Shown: positions 44,801 through 53,473, numbered from the stretch's first letter. The stretch: DNA of 54,983 nucleotides from Bdellovibrio sp. (GCA_020725805.1 DYEF01000066.1:1-54983); one strand, 5' to 3'. Notes: generated by a model from the sequence alone, not told the origin. Made by a program: numbers and translations.

Positions 44801-47081
44801 CACCCACCTGATAGAAGATATAGGCCTTCTGCATAACGTCTGTAACAAGTTCGACCTCCCTCAGAAGAATCTCGATATACCTGTCGTATGTCTTCAGTTT
44901 CAGATAGATGCTCTTCAGTGCATTGATGGCAGGGAGATTATATGCGTCGATAAGGAGAACCTCCTCATATACGGAAATAGCCCTCTCCGGCATATTGAGC
45001 TTGTCCTCATAGATCTGGGCTATCTTGTGATAGAGGGAAATATTATGCGGCTGATTTCTCGTTACCTCGATCTCCCTCTTGTACATATCAATGAGCTCCT
45101 CGTACCGCTCCTGATACAGATAGATATTCCCGAGTGATTTCAGTACTGGCAGATAGTTCGGCGATATCATAAGCGCCTTCTTGTAATATCTCACAGCCTC
45201 GTCGATATTCTTGAGATGCTCCTCATAGGTCTCACCAATTTTGTGGAGAAGCGAGACAATCTGAATCTGGTCCTTGATGAGTTCTGCCTCAATTTCGCAC
45301 ATCCTTATGAGGTCTTCCCACCTGCCGAGTCTCGCATAGAGTCTCGCAAGCGTCCTGATTGTAGGCAAATGGTCGGGTATAATATCCAGAATCCTTCTGT
45401 AGGTCTCGGCCGCCTTCTCCTTGTCGTTGAGCTTCTCTTCGTATGTAATACCGATTTTGTCGAGGAGAAATGCCACCTGTTCCTTGTCCTCAGTAATCTT
45501 TATCTCCTCCTCGAACATATTTATCAGCTCCTGATGCATCCCGAGCCTTCCGTAGAGGGTCCCGAGTGCCTTCAGCGCCGGCAGATACGAGGAACGTATC
45601 TGAAGAATTCTTCTGTAAACACCGATTGCCCGGTTCAGGTCCTGAATCCTGACCTCTATAATCTCAGCCATCTTGTAATAACGTGCCACCTTCTGCAGGG
45701 TATCCTCTGTCTGCGCAATCTCCATCTCCATAAGCCTTACGAGGTCCTCCCACTTCCCGTGTTTTGCAAGCAGTCTTCCGAGAGCCGCATAGGCAGGCTG
45801 ATAAGAGGAGGATATCTCGACAATCTTCTTGTAATATTCTATTGCCTCGACCTCATTTAAGAGATTCTCCTCATATATGGTTCCGAGCCTGAAATAGAGA
45901 TTGGCTAGCACATTCTTGTCGGTCGTAAGTTCTGATATCTTCTTCAGAATAGCGGCTATCTTCTCGTATTCGTTCTTCTGGTAATACTGTGAGAGCAGTT
46001 CATCAAGTGCAGCAAGGTCGGAGGACCTGATTTTGAGAATCTCCGAGAGATAACTTATTACCGCATCAGGGTCATTTATGTAATTCTTGTAAAGGACTAT
46101 CAGTTTATTGAAGATATCCGTCCTCTTTTCGGGCGGCAGTGCATTCGAGTGCTGTTTTAGTACCGAGGCAAGTTCCGCATACTGCTTCTTTGTCATCAGA
46201 ATATTCTCTATAGACAAAACCGCATCCCTGTCGGACGGGTCCATCATAAATATCCGCTCATATGACCTGAGCGCCATATCCACATCATTGAGCCTCTCTT
46301 CAAAGATCTTCCCCTCGAAGAAGAGCAGCGTCTTCAGGTAGTGCTCAGGAAGCTTCTGATGAGTAAGCTGGTCGATAATATTTACAAGGTCGGTGGTACT
46401 CCTGTTGCGGTAATAAATGTTATTCAGAAATGTCAGCAGCTCTACATTACTGCCGGAAGAAGACAGTGCCTGCATCAGTGCATCCCTTGCACCGTTGATA
46501 TCGCCAAGATAGTAGAATTTTATAAAGGCTATCTCGAAGTATATTGCAGAGCTCTCCTTACACTGGGGATTCTGTGCCATCAGTTGCAGAAGCTGAACAG
46601 CCATCTGATAGTTCCCCAGATAGTAAAAGAGTCTGATTGCGGATTTTACGTTCGGAAAGTATGAAAAATCGATATTAAATGCGTTCTGAAAATCGATAGC
46701 CGCATTTCTGGGCTGCTTGAGTTTCTCGCCGAGAATGATACCGGCGGAATTAAACAGAACTGAGGCCTCTCTTACCTGTCCCCGGGTCTTTGCCTCATCC
46801 TCCAGAAAAGAGACGACTTCCTGCCAGTTTATAATATCCTGAATCTCCTCATAAGGAGTCTCCTGCGGAATTTTCAGTCTCTCTGACTCTGCAGGCGGAA
46901 TCTCTCTGGCAGCCACCGGAGCAGGCGCAGTTTCAGGTGTCCTGATATTCTGATTTGAGATGCTCTCTGTACTCTCTATCAGCTCCGCATCCAGAAGAGG
47001 CATATCCTCTTCGTTTGTTTTGGGTTGCGAAGAGAACCATTCCTCAATTATATTTTTATCCTTCTTTTCGTCTGAGGGCAT
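41886..47081 (-). CDS. Giant cytoplasmic TPR-repeat protein (1731 aa)
   Basis: No signal peptide or membrane helix is visible. After ~130 Glu/Pro-rich residues, TPR-like helical hairpins run to about residue 1450. Between residues ~400 and 900 they form a super-repeat of ~73 residues (two TPRs): 'KIGETYEEHLKNIDEAV-YYKKAL-ISP-YLP-LK-LG-IY' with variants. The last ~260 residues are not TPR and look like a globular domain with no family I recognise. TPR arrays scaffold protein complexes. It is the first gene of the operon with PilZ, a Cys-rich lipoprotein and a DUF1571 protein. A promoter (47118-47146) and a GGAGG ribosome site precede the ATG. Confidence 0.9.
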   Translation of the reverse strand: MPSDEKKDKNIIEEWFSSQPKTNEEDMPLLDAELIESTESISNQNIRTPETAPAPVAAREIPPAESERLKIPQETPYEEIQDIINWQEVVSFLEDEAKTRGQVREASVLFNSAGIILGEKLKQPRNAAIDFQNAFNIDFSYFPNVKSAIRLFYYLGNYQMAVQLLQLMAQNPQCKESSAIYFEIAFIKFYYLGDINGARDALMQALSSSGSNVELLTFLNNIYYRNRSTTDLVNIIDQLTHQKLPEHYLKTLLFFEGKIFEERLNDVDMALRSYERIFMMDPSDRDAVLSIENILMTKKQYAELASVLKQHSNALPPEKRTDIFNKLIVLYKNYINDPDAVISYLSEILKIRSSDLAALDELLSQYYQKNEYEKIAAILKKISELTTDKNVLANLYFRLGTIYEENLLNEVEAIEYYKKIVEISSSYQPAYAALGRLLAKHGKWEDLVRLMEMEIAQTEDTLQKVARYYKMAEIIEVRIQDLNRAIGVYRRILQIRSSYLPALKALGTLYGRLGMHQELINMFEEEIKITEDKEQVAFLLDKIGITYEEKLNDKEKAAETYRRILDIIPDHLPTIRTLARLYARLGRWEDLIRMCEIEAELIKDQIQIVSLLHKIGETYEEHLKNIDEAVRYYKKALMISPNYLPVLKSLGNIYLYQERYEELIDMYKREIEVTRNQPHNISLYHKIAQIYEDKLNMPERAISVYEEVLLIDAYNLPAINALKSIYLKLKTYDRYIEILLREVELVTDVMQKAYIFYQVGDIYINRLKNFNKGIEYLKKSLALNRDNSNARLLLVDSLRQNGRYNELADMLIELASQMPADLSKAEIYWELAQIFYFKLKEVNRAVMYLEKITAIEPGFIRALMMLASIYREEKEYIKLITVLEKMTTLSLTPDVLVPAHLELAALKETVMKMPGESYIHYIKVLELEPKNRLAIDALERAYSRVMDTDGLNLLYKNYLSRLNLETDEMTVENFRLAVLLISNPKTSEKGYSLLSAIIEKNPDYIPAYILLREYLLRNSRFAEFVSCSRTLADKLKNSVVRRKVLTEAAVILEEKEKDIGQATSLYLAAFDLAPSDGSVFARLELLLSSQNRNEELASLYLKRISALSDNSEKSALYVRLARLLEKDSTRIGDAVSAYKNAVALDPYNEDALVPLSSHLINLKMFDDAINCLGVLVSCSKNQEVLKNAYLNLGTLLYTHRQDYNGALTSFQKVISIEQNNIPALEYTGLIYYSQNNYDYALRTYQYLLSISQGSAKSLEYIYTIAGIYENNLSNIDGAVEILKSGLRIDPTNEQLLGRLVNLCERANKIEELLQIYESVISSFPEHERINAIPLMIKKAEIYSGIKKSLSDAERELKRVIQIAPNNILAHTMLARLCSSDASLYPQAIVEYRTLIQIDPFNAENIRALSRIFNQMQNRDGVFNAIGTLIGLKGATNDEEFAYGESRHRIEAIQGIMLKNDDIDLYIVHHRSRGLFREILSVINEDLHDIFSPSVEKYGPEVKKTKMTKKSNDRIRGRCDDVARMLSIGEYNMYIADKQGIQQFVEPTDPPSVIIGGDYVKLPVDEQKFGFGRMLYFIADRQIAAAFLSPDELRILANGILLLVLPDRYSREIKDEPSLTMAKRLSKGLSRKSRGILMSMQDRISDLLQLDMKMFRKASFMSADRLGLFVTSSPSAAISYIYRISSGGKQLPQNFDGIVDECGRNEEIRDIISYSVSDEFLRLREKTGLCIK

Positions 47082-47117
47082 ATCTTATCCTCCTGCTCTG
47101 TACCCGGTTGCAAAACC

Positions 47118-47146
47118 AAAATAGTAAATTATGACAAATAAGTCAA
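47118..47146 (-). promoter_or_regulatory. Promoter of the giant-TPR/PilZ operon
   Basis: On the minus strand, TTGACT (47146-47141), a 17-bp spacer and TATTTT (47123-47118). It gives a leader of ~30 nt ending in AGGAGG before the ATG at 47081. It stands back-to-back with the promoter at 47187. Confidence 0.6.
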
Positions 47147-47186
47147 ATTTATAAAGGGACTGAGCGAAAAGCAAAACCGATAACTA

Positions 47187-47215
47187 TTGACAAATCCGGA
47201 CTTTGATAATAAAAG
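47187..47215 (+). promoter_or_regulatory. Promoter of the Cys-rich lipoprotein gene
   Basis: TTGACA (47187-47192), a 17-bp spacer and TAAAAG (47210-47215, four of six). The ATG follows at 47250. Its -35 is 40 bp from the -35 of the divergent operon, so a single regulator could act on both. Confidence 0.55.
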
Positions 47216-47249
47216 AAAAGCGGACTTACTTTACTGACGGAGGTCATTT

Positions 47250-50200
47250 ATGAAAAAGTTTCTTGTGTTGTTAATTGTATTGGTTCTTGTTTATTCGTGC
47301 ACAAGCGATGAGAGCACGACACAGACATGTGATGCCTCAAACTGTCTGTCTGACACATCCCTTGAGGACGTATTTACGAAGGATACAGGGACAAATGATG
47401 CCGGTGAGAGAACACTCTGCTCGGTCTCGGAGACACTCTCTCTTGCAAGTTCAGAGATTGTGCAGAACGCAGAAATCGATTACGAATTCGGCACAGTCAC
47501 CCTGACGGGGTCAGGTGAATCAGGACCGGCTGAAAAGACCCAGTTCGATGTTATACTCAGAAACGGAGGAATAAATAAGATTCTATCCGACCAAAACGGT
47601 GAGTTCACTATAGAAATTACCCCGGAAGAACTGAAAAAGCTCCCTGAGAACTTCGAGATACTCCTTACAGTCACACCACCGGACGGATTCGGCAAGACAG
47701 TCATAAGCAATAAAAACATAACCTCTTTTTACAGGTATGAGGTTACGAAATTCAGATTTGTCCTGACATACAGCGAAGGCTACTTTACCGTAACACCCAA
47801 AGACCAGCTCTACAAACTTCAGACCAAAAAAGCCGATTCAAAGAAGGCACTGGATGCATTTATCAGCGCCACAACAAAAGCGGTAATAAGTGAAAGGTCC
47901 GAGCCTGTTCCCGGGGCTGAAATTATTATAGACAAACCACCTGCCCCTCCGAAGAAGGACAAGAAGAAGAGTATGCTCTTCTCTGACTCGGGAAAAACCG
48001 AGGAAGTAATCGTCAGCTGTATCGAGTTTGATATAGCATCCGAGCTTACAGCAAGTTCCAATAATGAGGGATATTTCTCATTCAGATCTGACTCCTCATC
48101 AAAACCGAATTTTATTCTCTTTACGGTAGTTCCGGATAAAAACTCGGATTACAAATACGATGCTGCGAGTATGCTGATTGATATGCCGGAAGCAGAAGAC
48201 GGGATATATGACCTGATGCTCACCTTCGAGAAAGGTGAAAACGACAAAGGAAGATTCATAATAGTCGGTCCTATTCCCTATCAGCCCTGCTCCCAGCTGA
48301 GCAATCCTGTCTGCAAACCTACCAAATGCAAAATGATAGGCGGCCAGACCGGAAAATGCCAGTACCTATATGACAGCGCAAACGGAGATTATAAATGCGG
48401 CTGTTTCCCCGAGGTCTGCAATGCCGACTGCACAGGGAACTGCAAAATGCCGGACGGGAATCAGGGGATATGCCACATCGAAGAAATCACAACGACATAC
48501 AACGGCGCCGAGATTGCAAATAAGAGCTGTGTCTGTGGTCCGCTCAGCTTTGAATGCAAAATGAACTGCCAGACCGATCAGGATTGCGTATTGCAGACTG
48601 CAAACCAGTTACCAATGTGCGCCACAGATATGTTCGGAAACAAATTCTGCACAAAAGGATGCGGTGCCGCATCAGATTGCCCCAGTCCGTTCTCGATGTG
48701 TGCAAAGATGGGTCCGGAAAACATAGGTATATGTATATGCCCCTGCCAGAATGCCGACAATGCTCAGGCACAGTGCAGTCCGACAGGACTCTACAATCAG
48801 CACTGCAACAACGTAACATTCGGTTCGCTGACAGACTGTGCTGACATCGACAGCGACGGTTCAGGCGAATGCACACTCTGCTGCAATGAAGATAAGGAAT
48901 GCCCGAAGGGTATGCACTGCTACGATCTGCCTGTGCCACTGAACGACAAATGTACCAGAGCCTGTATGTGCGATAAACCTCCTGTTCAGAACAATCTCTG
49001 TATGGAGTGTTCTGACGACAGCGACTGCGGACCAAACCAGACCTGCTATGACGAGGATAATAATCCCAACACCCCGAAGGTCTGCACCGTCCCGTGCGGT
49101 CCTCTCGGCGCCTGTCCGACAAACCCTGTATACACATACTGCGACTTCAACATAAGCAAATTCTGTATATGCAGACATCCGGCAGTAAATGTAGACTGCA
49201 AGTACGAATGTAAGGACGACCAGGACTGCATACTGAACTCCGGTGGTCAGTTCGACCTCTGCATGCCCGACATAAACGGTATCAAGAGATGCACAAAGAG
49301 CTGCGGAGACGCCAAGGAATGCCCCTCACCGTATTCGATGTGCATAAAATACGGTGAAAAGAGCTATTGTGCCTGCCCCTGTATCCATTTCGATACGGAC
49401 AATGTCAGCTGCAATCAGTACGGGTTAAATATCACCGAATGTATTACCAAGACAAACAGCTCTCTGCCTGACTGCTTTGACGTCGACAACGACGGAACAG
49501 GCGAGTGCACCCACTGCTGCAATGACGATAAGGAGTGCCCGGGCGATATGATATGCACACCCGTCACCAATGCAAAATGTGACAAGGTCTGTACCTGCAA
49601 AGAGCATCCCACCGCCGATGTCTGTCAGAAGTGTTCACAGAATTCGGACTGCCCGTCAGGTTTCGTCTGTGCAGATGACGACAACAATAATCTTACTCCG
49701 AATGTCTGCACAAGGGTATGCCCGTCCATCTATCCGTGTCCCACAAGTCCGGTTTATACATATTGCGACAACAACGTAAGTAAATACTGTATATGCAACC
49801 AGAGCGGAACCAACCTCTGTGAGACCAAATGTGAGTCAAACAATGACTGCCCGCAGGGACTTATCTGTGCGGACGACGACACAAACCCGTTAACACCAAA
49901 AATATGCACAAAGACCTGCGGAGACTGCCCGGCACCTATGCTCTGCAACAATGACGCCAATCTGCCGGTTGCCGTATGTATGTGCCCGCGCGACTACTGC
50001 AAGACCTGCAAGGAAGATAATGACTGCGGTTACGGATTTAAATGTATCGATTCGGACAACGACCCGCTCACACCGAAGGTCTGCACAATCAACTGCACGT
50101 CCGATTTCGACTGTCCGCTCAATCTCAGCTGTAATCCCGAGACCAAGAGCTGTGACTGCAACAGGTGTTCAAAATGGTCCAATCCGAAGTGTGAACCGCT

Positions 50201-50456
50201 TACCTGTTATAACGACGGCCAGTTCGGTAAATGCAAATTCATAAATGAGAGATGCGACTGTGCGACCGGCGACGGGACACTGGGAATATGCAAGGAGTGC
50301 AAATATGACTCCGAGTGTCAGTCACCGCTTAAGTGTGTCGATGCAGACAATAATCCGAATACCCCGAATATATGTTCAGAACCCTGTCCATCAAATGGCT
50401 GCCAGGCACCGGCGGTATGCGATTATAACATAAGCAAGTACTGCTTCTGTAAATAA
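47250..50456 (+). CDS. Very large Cys-rich lipoprotein with duplicated 214-residue unit
   Basis: Lipoprotein signal peptide (LVYSC, Cys17), then an Asp/Thr-rich linker and a region with carboxypeptidase-regulatory-like beta stretches (~60-330, e.g. 'DQNGEFTIEITPEEL', 'NNEGYFSFRSD'). From ~345 to the end it is packed with cysteines in EGF/thrombospondin-like clusters ('CTHCCNDDKECP', 'DDD-N--TPKVCT'). Residues 436-649 and 650-~860 are two copies of one long unit; the second has 32 cysteines in about 205 residues by my count. It is expected to be a disulphide-rich surface protein. It is followed by a strong terminator (50476). Confidence 0.85.
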   Translation: MKKFLVLLIVLVLVYSCTSDESTTQTCDASNCLSDTSLEDVFTKDTGTNDAGERTLCSVSETLSLASSEIVQNAEIDYEFGTVTLTGSGESGPAEKTQFDVILRNGGINKILSDQNGEFTIEITPEELKKLPENFEILLTVTPPDGFGKTVISNKNITSFYRYEVTKFRFVLTYSEGYFTVTPKDQLYKLQTKKADSKKALDAFISATTKAVISERSEPVPGAEIIIDKPPAPPKKDKKKSMLFSDSGKTEEVIVSCIEFDIASELTASSNNEGYFSFRSDSSSKPNFILFTVVPDKNSDYKYDAASMLIDMPEAEDGIYDLMLTFEKGENDKGRFIIVGPIPYQPCSQLSNPVCKPTKCKMIGGQTGKCQYLYDSANGDYKCGCFPEVCNADCTGNCKMPDGNQGICHIEEITTTYNGAEIANKSCVCGPLSFECKMNCQTDQDCVLQTANQLPMCATDMFGNKFCTKGCGAASDCPSPFSMCAKMGPENIGICICPCQNADNAQAQCSPTGLYNQHCNNVTFGSLTDCADIDSDGSGECTLCCNEDKECPKGMHCYDLPVPLNDKCTRACMCDKPPVQNNLCMECSDDSDCGPNQTCYDEDNNPNTPKVCTVPCGPLGACPTNPVYTYCDFNISKFCICRHPAVNVDCKYECKDDQDCILNSGGQFDLCMPDINGIKRCTKSCGDAKECPSPYSMCIKYGEKSYCACPCIHFDTDNVSCNQYGLNITECITKTNSSLPDCFDVDNDGTGECTHCCNDDKECPGDMICTPVTNAKCDKVCTCKEHPTADVCQKCSQNSDCPSGFVCADDDNNNLTPNVCTRVCPSIYPCPTSPVYTYCDNNVSKYCICNQSGTNLCETKCESNNDCPQGLICADDDTNPLTPKICTKTCGDCPAPMLCNNDANLPVAVCMCPRDYCKTCKEDNDCGYGFKCIDSDNDPLTPKVCTINCTSDFDCPLNLSCNPETKSCDCNRCSKWSNPKCEPLTCYNDGQFGKCKFINERCDCATGDGTLGICKECKYDSECQSPLKCVDADNNPNTPNICSEPCPSNGCQAPAVCDYNISKYCFCK

Positions 50457-50475
50457 CATACTAAAACCATCTACC

Positions 50476-50515
50476 AAATTCCCTCTCTCTTTAACGGGAG
50501 AGGGAATTTTATTTT
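50476..50515 (+). terminator. Rho-independent terminator after the Cys-rich lipoprotein
   Basis: A perfect 12-bp stem AAATTCCCTCTC (50476-50487) / GAGAGGGAATTT (50498-50509) with a 10-nt loop is followed by TTATTTT. It starts 19 bp after the stop codon. The next gene therefore needs its own promoter; a weak TTGCAA/TAAATG pair (50571-50598) is the best candidate. Confidence 0.9.
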
Positions 50516-50544
50516 AAAAAATTTTTATGGGACATTCTATTTAG

Positions 50545-50568
50545 GAAATCTGGTAGAAGTCAGATTTC
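50545..50568. other. Hairpin between lipoprotein genes
   Basis: GAAATCT (50545-50551) and AGATTTC (50562-50568) form a perfect 7-bp inverted repeat with a 10-nt loop, immediately upstream of the possible promoter of the next gene. It could be an operator or a chance palindrome. Confidence 0.3.
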
Positions 50569-50622
50569 TGTTGCAAAAATAATAATAAATGTTAAATGAG
50601 CTTCCTATATAAGGAGGAAGTG

Positions 50623-53193
50623 ATGAAGAAGGCAGAGGCATTTTTCATTATTGCTTTTCTTTTATCTGTTTTTGCCTGTACAGATGAGAATATTGCTCAG
50701 GATGATACAAACATATATTCAGATACGATACACGATATTAAAACTACAGATGTTAACAATGATACCGGGACGAATTCAGATACATATTTTCCCGATGTTC
50801 TGACTGATACCGAAATCTGTTTTATCAAGTGTCCTGAGAATATGCACTGTGAAAATAATCAGTGTGTCTGCGATAAGAATTATGGAGATTGCAACAATGA
50901 CGAGAGCGACGGATGTGAATCCGACCTCACAAGTCTTAAGACCTGCGGAGACTGCAATACCGATTGCAGCGTACCTATGCTCGGTGTCGAGGAATTTGCC
51001 TGTGTCAGCGGTTTATGTGAAGTTGCAAAATGCAAGGCCGGACGGGCAAACTGCAACGGAAAACACAACGATGGTTGCGAGGTATATCTAAACGATGACC
51101 CAAAGAATTGCTCAATGTGTAATTTCGATTGTGGGGAGAATTCTATTTGTGAAAACGGAAAATGCGGATGTCAGACAGGTTTTGCCAACTGCAATCTTCT
51201 CCTCGACGACGGGTGCGAACAGAATATTTCGATTGACAATGATAATTGCGGAGCCTGTAATCACAAATGCGGGCTGAATGCCTACTGTAGCAATCAAAAC
51301 TGTCTCTGTACAGATGGATTTGGAGATTGTAACAACTCCAATTCTGACGGGTGTGAGACGAGAATTAACGAGGATAAATTCAACTGCGGAAAATGCAAAA
51401 ATGACTGTACCAGGCTTGCGAATGTTAGTTCGGTAAAATGTGATACAGGCAGTTGCGTAATAATTGAATGCCAGTATGGATTTGGCAACTGCGACAACTA
51501 TAATTCAAATGGATGCGAAGCAAATTTTTCCACTGACCCGCAGCACTGTGGCAACTGCTCAACAGACTGCGGTAATAATTCAATTTGCAACAACAAAATC
51601 TGTGACTGCAAGGTCGATTATGCAAACTGCGACAAGTTATGGAGTAACGGTTGCGAGATAAATCTAAGTGACCCCAAAACCTGCGGTACAACCTGCGAAA
51701 ATTATATAAGCTGTAACGCAAATGCGATCTGCAACAAACATCAGTGTGAATGTCAGGCGCCTTTTGCAAACTGTGATACTTTCTGGAGTACCGGATGCGA
51801 GATCGACACAAGCAGCGACAGATTAAATTGCGGAATCTGTGGCAAACAGTGTAAAGATATTAACTACAGCGGGAGTTGTGTCAATAGCAAATGTGCCGGC
51901 AAATACAGCTTTGCCTTCTCCTATGGCTCCACAGGAGACGACAGCGGAGTACTCCTCGCAACAGACCCGAGCGGAAATATCATAATGGCCGGAAATTTCT
52001 CAGGACAGCTAAATATCAGCGGTAAGATACTAACTCCGGCAGGAAATACGGATATTTTCATTGCCAAATTCAATAGTTCAGGACTTCTGCTCGATGCAAA
52101 ATCATTTGGCTCAATAAAGGACGACCATGTACAGGGACTCACCTTAAATAAAAACGGAGACGTAATTATCACCGGTTATTATGAAGATACTATCAATTTT
52201 GGCGGGGGAATCCTGAATAATTTTGGAGAGAATGACATATTCCTTTCAAAATTTAGCAATAATCTCGAATATATCTGGGCAAAGGGGTTTGGCTCGGCAG
52301 AAGACGATGACGGAATAGCTGTAACGGTCGATAAAGATCAGGACATAATTCTGGGGGCACGGTTTTCAGGATTAATAGATATAGAAGGTAATACATTTTC
52401 GAGCAAGGGATGCACTGATATATTGCTGATAAAAATAACCAATAACGGAGCATTACTTTGGGCAAAGGCATTCGGGGCCGCCCCTGCAATGAACGGCTGC
52501 GATACGATAAGCAGTATAGTTACCGACATCCAGCAGAACATATATATAACCGGCGCTTTCCAGCTAAAGGAGAACTTCGGAGGTAGCGACATCGATTCAA
52601 AGGGGAGCAATGATATATTCCTTGCATCATTCGATAAAGACGGCAAGCATATAAGGAGTGTGGGCATCGGTTCACCAAAAATTGATGTAGGTCTTGGTCT
52701 CCGTATAAACTCAAAAAACGAGCTCGTGCTGGGTGCGGTATATTCGGATGCTCTCAAGATAAATTATCAGGAACTCGGCATCAGAGGAGGTATGGATATA
52801 CTTATTTCAAAATTCGACACCGGACTGAATTTTGTCAAGGCAGTAAGTTTCGGCTCTTCAGGCGATGATATACCTGTACTAACCCTCGATAAGGATGACA
52901 ACGTAATTTTTACCGGTTATTCGAAAGGGCTTATCAGGTTCGGTGAAGAGGAACTCGCAAATAAAGGCGATGCTGATATCATACTTGTAAAACTAAATTC
53001 TGACCTCAATCACATATTCAGCTATACCTTTGGTTCGGCAAAATATGACTCGGGTCTGGGCATTACAACGGATAATTCAGGTAATATTTATATAACAGGC
53101 GAGATATCGGGAGCCGTAGATTTTGGCGGCGGAGATGTTCCGTATCCCGAATTCCACCTGACAGACTTCTTTATTGCAAAATTTCTGCCGTAA
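50623..53193 (+). CDS. Cys-repeat plus SBBP beta-propeller lipoprotein
   Basis: ATG 50623 follows AAGGAGG and gives 856 residues with a lipobox VFAC (Cys18). After an Asp/Thr-rich linker come about seven repeats (~75-430) of the delta-lineage type 'G-CNN--SDGCE' and 'NCG-C---C'. Residues ~435 to the end hold seven copies of a ~60-residue SBBP repeat ('FGS--DD', 'DGNIIMAG'-like, 'DIFIAKF'). The last strand (FFIAKFLP) ends exactly at the repeat boundary, so the seven repeats should close one propeller. This is a surface-anchored binding protein; ligand unknown. It shares the linker and Cys style, but not the fold, of the gene upstream. Confidence 0.9.
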   Translation: MKKAEAFFIIAFLLSVFACTDENIAQDDTNIYSDTIHDIKTTDVNNDTGTNSDTYFPDVLTDTEICFIKCPENMHCENNQCVCDKNYGDCNNDESDGCESDLTSLKTCGDCNTDCSVPMLGVEEFACVSGLCEVAKCKAGRANCNGKHNDGCEVYLNDDPKNCSMCNFDCGENSICENGKCGCQTGFANCNLLLDDGCEQNISIDNDNCGACNHKCGLNAYCSNQNCLCTDGFGDCNNSNSDGCETRINEDKFNCGKCKNDCTRLANVSSVKCDTGSCVIIECQYGFGNCDNYNSNGCEANFSTDPQHCGNCSTDCGNNSICNNKICDCKVDYANCDKLWSNGCEINLSDPKTCGTTCENYISCNANAICNKHQCECQAPFANCDTFWSTGCEIDTSSDRLNCGICGKQCKDINYSGSCVNSKCAGKYSFAFSYGSTGDDSGVLLATDPSGNIIMAGNFSGQLNISGKILTPAGNTDIFIAKFNSSGLLLDAKSFGSIKDDHVQGLTLNKNGDVIITGYYEDTINFGGGILNNFGENDIFLSKFSNNLEYIWAKGFGSAEDDDGIAVTVDKDQDIILGARFSGLIDIEGNTFSSKGCTDILLIKITNNGALLWAKAFGAAPAMNGCDTISSIVTDIQQNIYITGAFQLKENFGGSDIDSKGSNDIFLASFDKDGKHIRSVGIGSPKIDVGLGLRINSKNELVLGAVYSDALKINYQELGIRGGMDILISKFDTGLNFVKAVSFGSSGDDIPVLTLDKDDNVIFTGYSKGLIRFGEEELANKGDADIILVKLNSDLNHIFSYTFGSAKYDSGLGITTDNSGNIYITGEISGAVDFGGGDVPYPEFHLTDFFIAKFLP

Positions 53194-53198
53194 ACAGA

Positions 53199-53277
53199 CA
53201 ATTCCACAAATTTGTCAGATTTTATGGACTACCACTCCACAAAATAGCCTTATTTTATGGATTTAATCGGTGTCAGG
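53199..53277. repeat. 79-bp direct repeat, copy 1
   Basis: Identical to copy 2 (54637-54715) except at three positions, with no gaps. It contains two tandem 24-bp imperfect palindromes that begin CCACAAA and end TTTTATGG (53204-53227 and 53237-53260), separated by 9 bp. The repeat ends in GGTGTCAGG. The structure recalls REP/BIME units spread by Y1 (TnpA-REP) transposases, but no such gene is in the window. Confidence 0.85.
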
Positions 53278-53300
53278 CAGATTTCATAAAATGACATTGA

Positions 53301-53473
53301 GTAGGCAAAGCCGTACCGAAATCTCCGACTCAGACGGTCGTCTCAATACATTTCCTTACTCAACAACCGGTTTTGCTCATCCAAGCTGTTATCGCAAGGA
53401 CATTGATTAGTGAGTAGAATGAGCATACTGAGATTCCCAATTCAGGTGGTGGTTTCGGTAAATTTCACTACTT
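53301..53473. repeat. ~170-bp imperfect inverted repeat
   Basis: Matching blocks are in order and spacing on both arms: TACCGAAA (53314-53321) with TTTCGGTA (53453-53460), TCTCA (53341-53345) with TGAGA (53429-53433), and TACTCA (53357-53362) with TGAGTA (53411-53416). Offsets from the first block are 27 and 43 on one arm, 27 and 44 on the other. The ~50-base centre is unpaired. It may be a structured RNA, a MITE-like element or an inverted duplication. Confidence 0.55.

Noticed and set aside
41886-47081. Frameshift or gene fusion in the giant TPR gene
   Set aside because: The repeats continue in one frame for the whole length and no breakpoint in repeat register was found by eye.
48544-49960. 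Several minus-strand and alternate-frame ORFs within the Cys-rich lipoprotein gene
   Set aside because: These arise from the biased, repeated codons (TGC, GAC, AAC) of the real gene and have Arg/Ser-rich, implausible products.
50596-50622. Upstream start of the SBBP lipoprotein gene
   Set aside because: The extra nine residues overlap the AAGGAGG site that serves the ATG at 50623 and precede a complete signal peptide.
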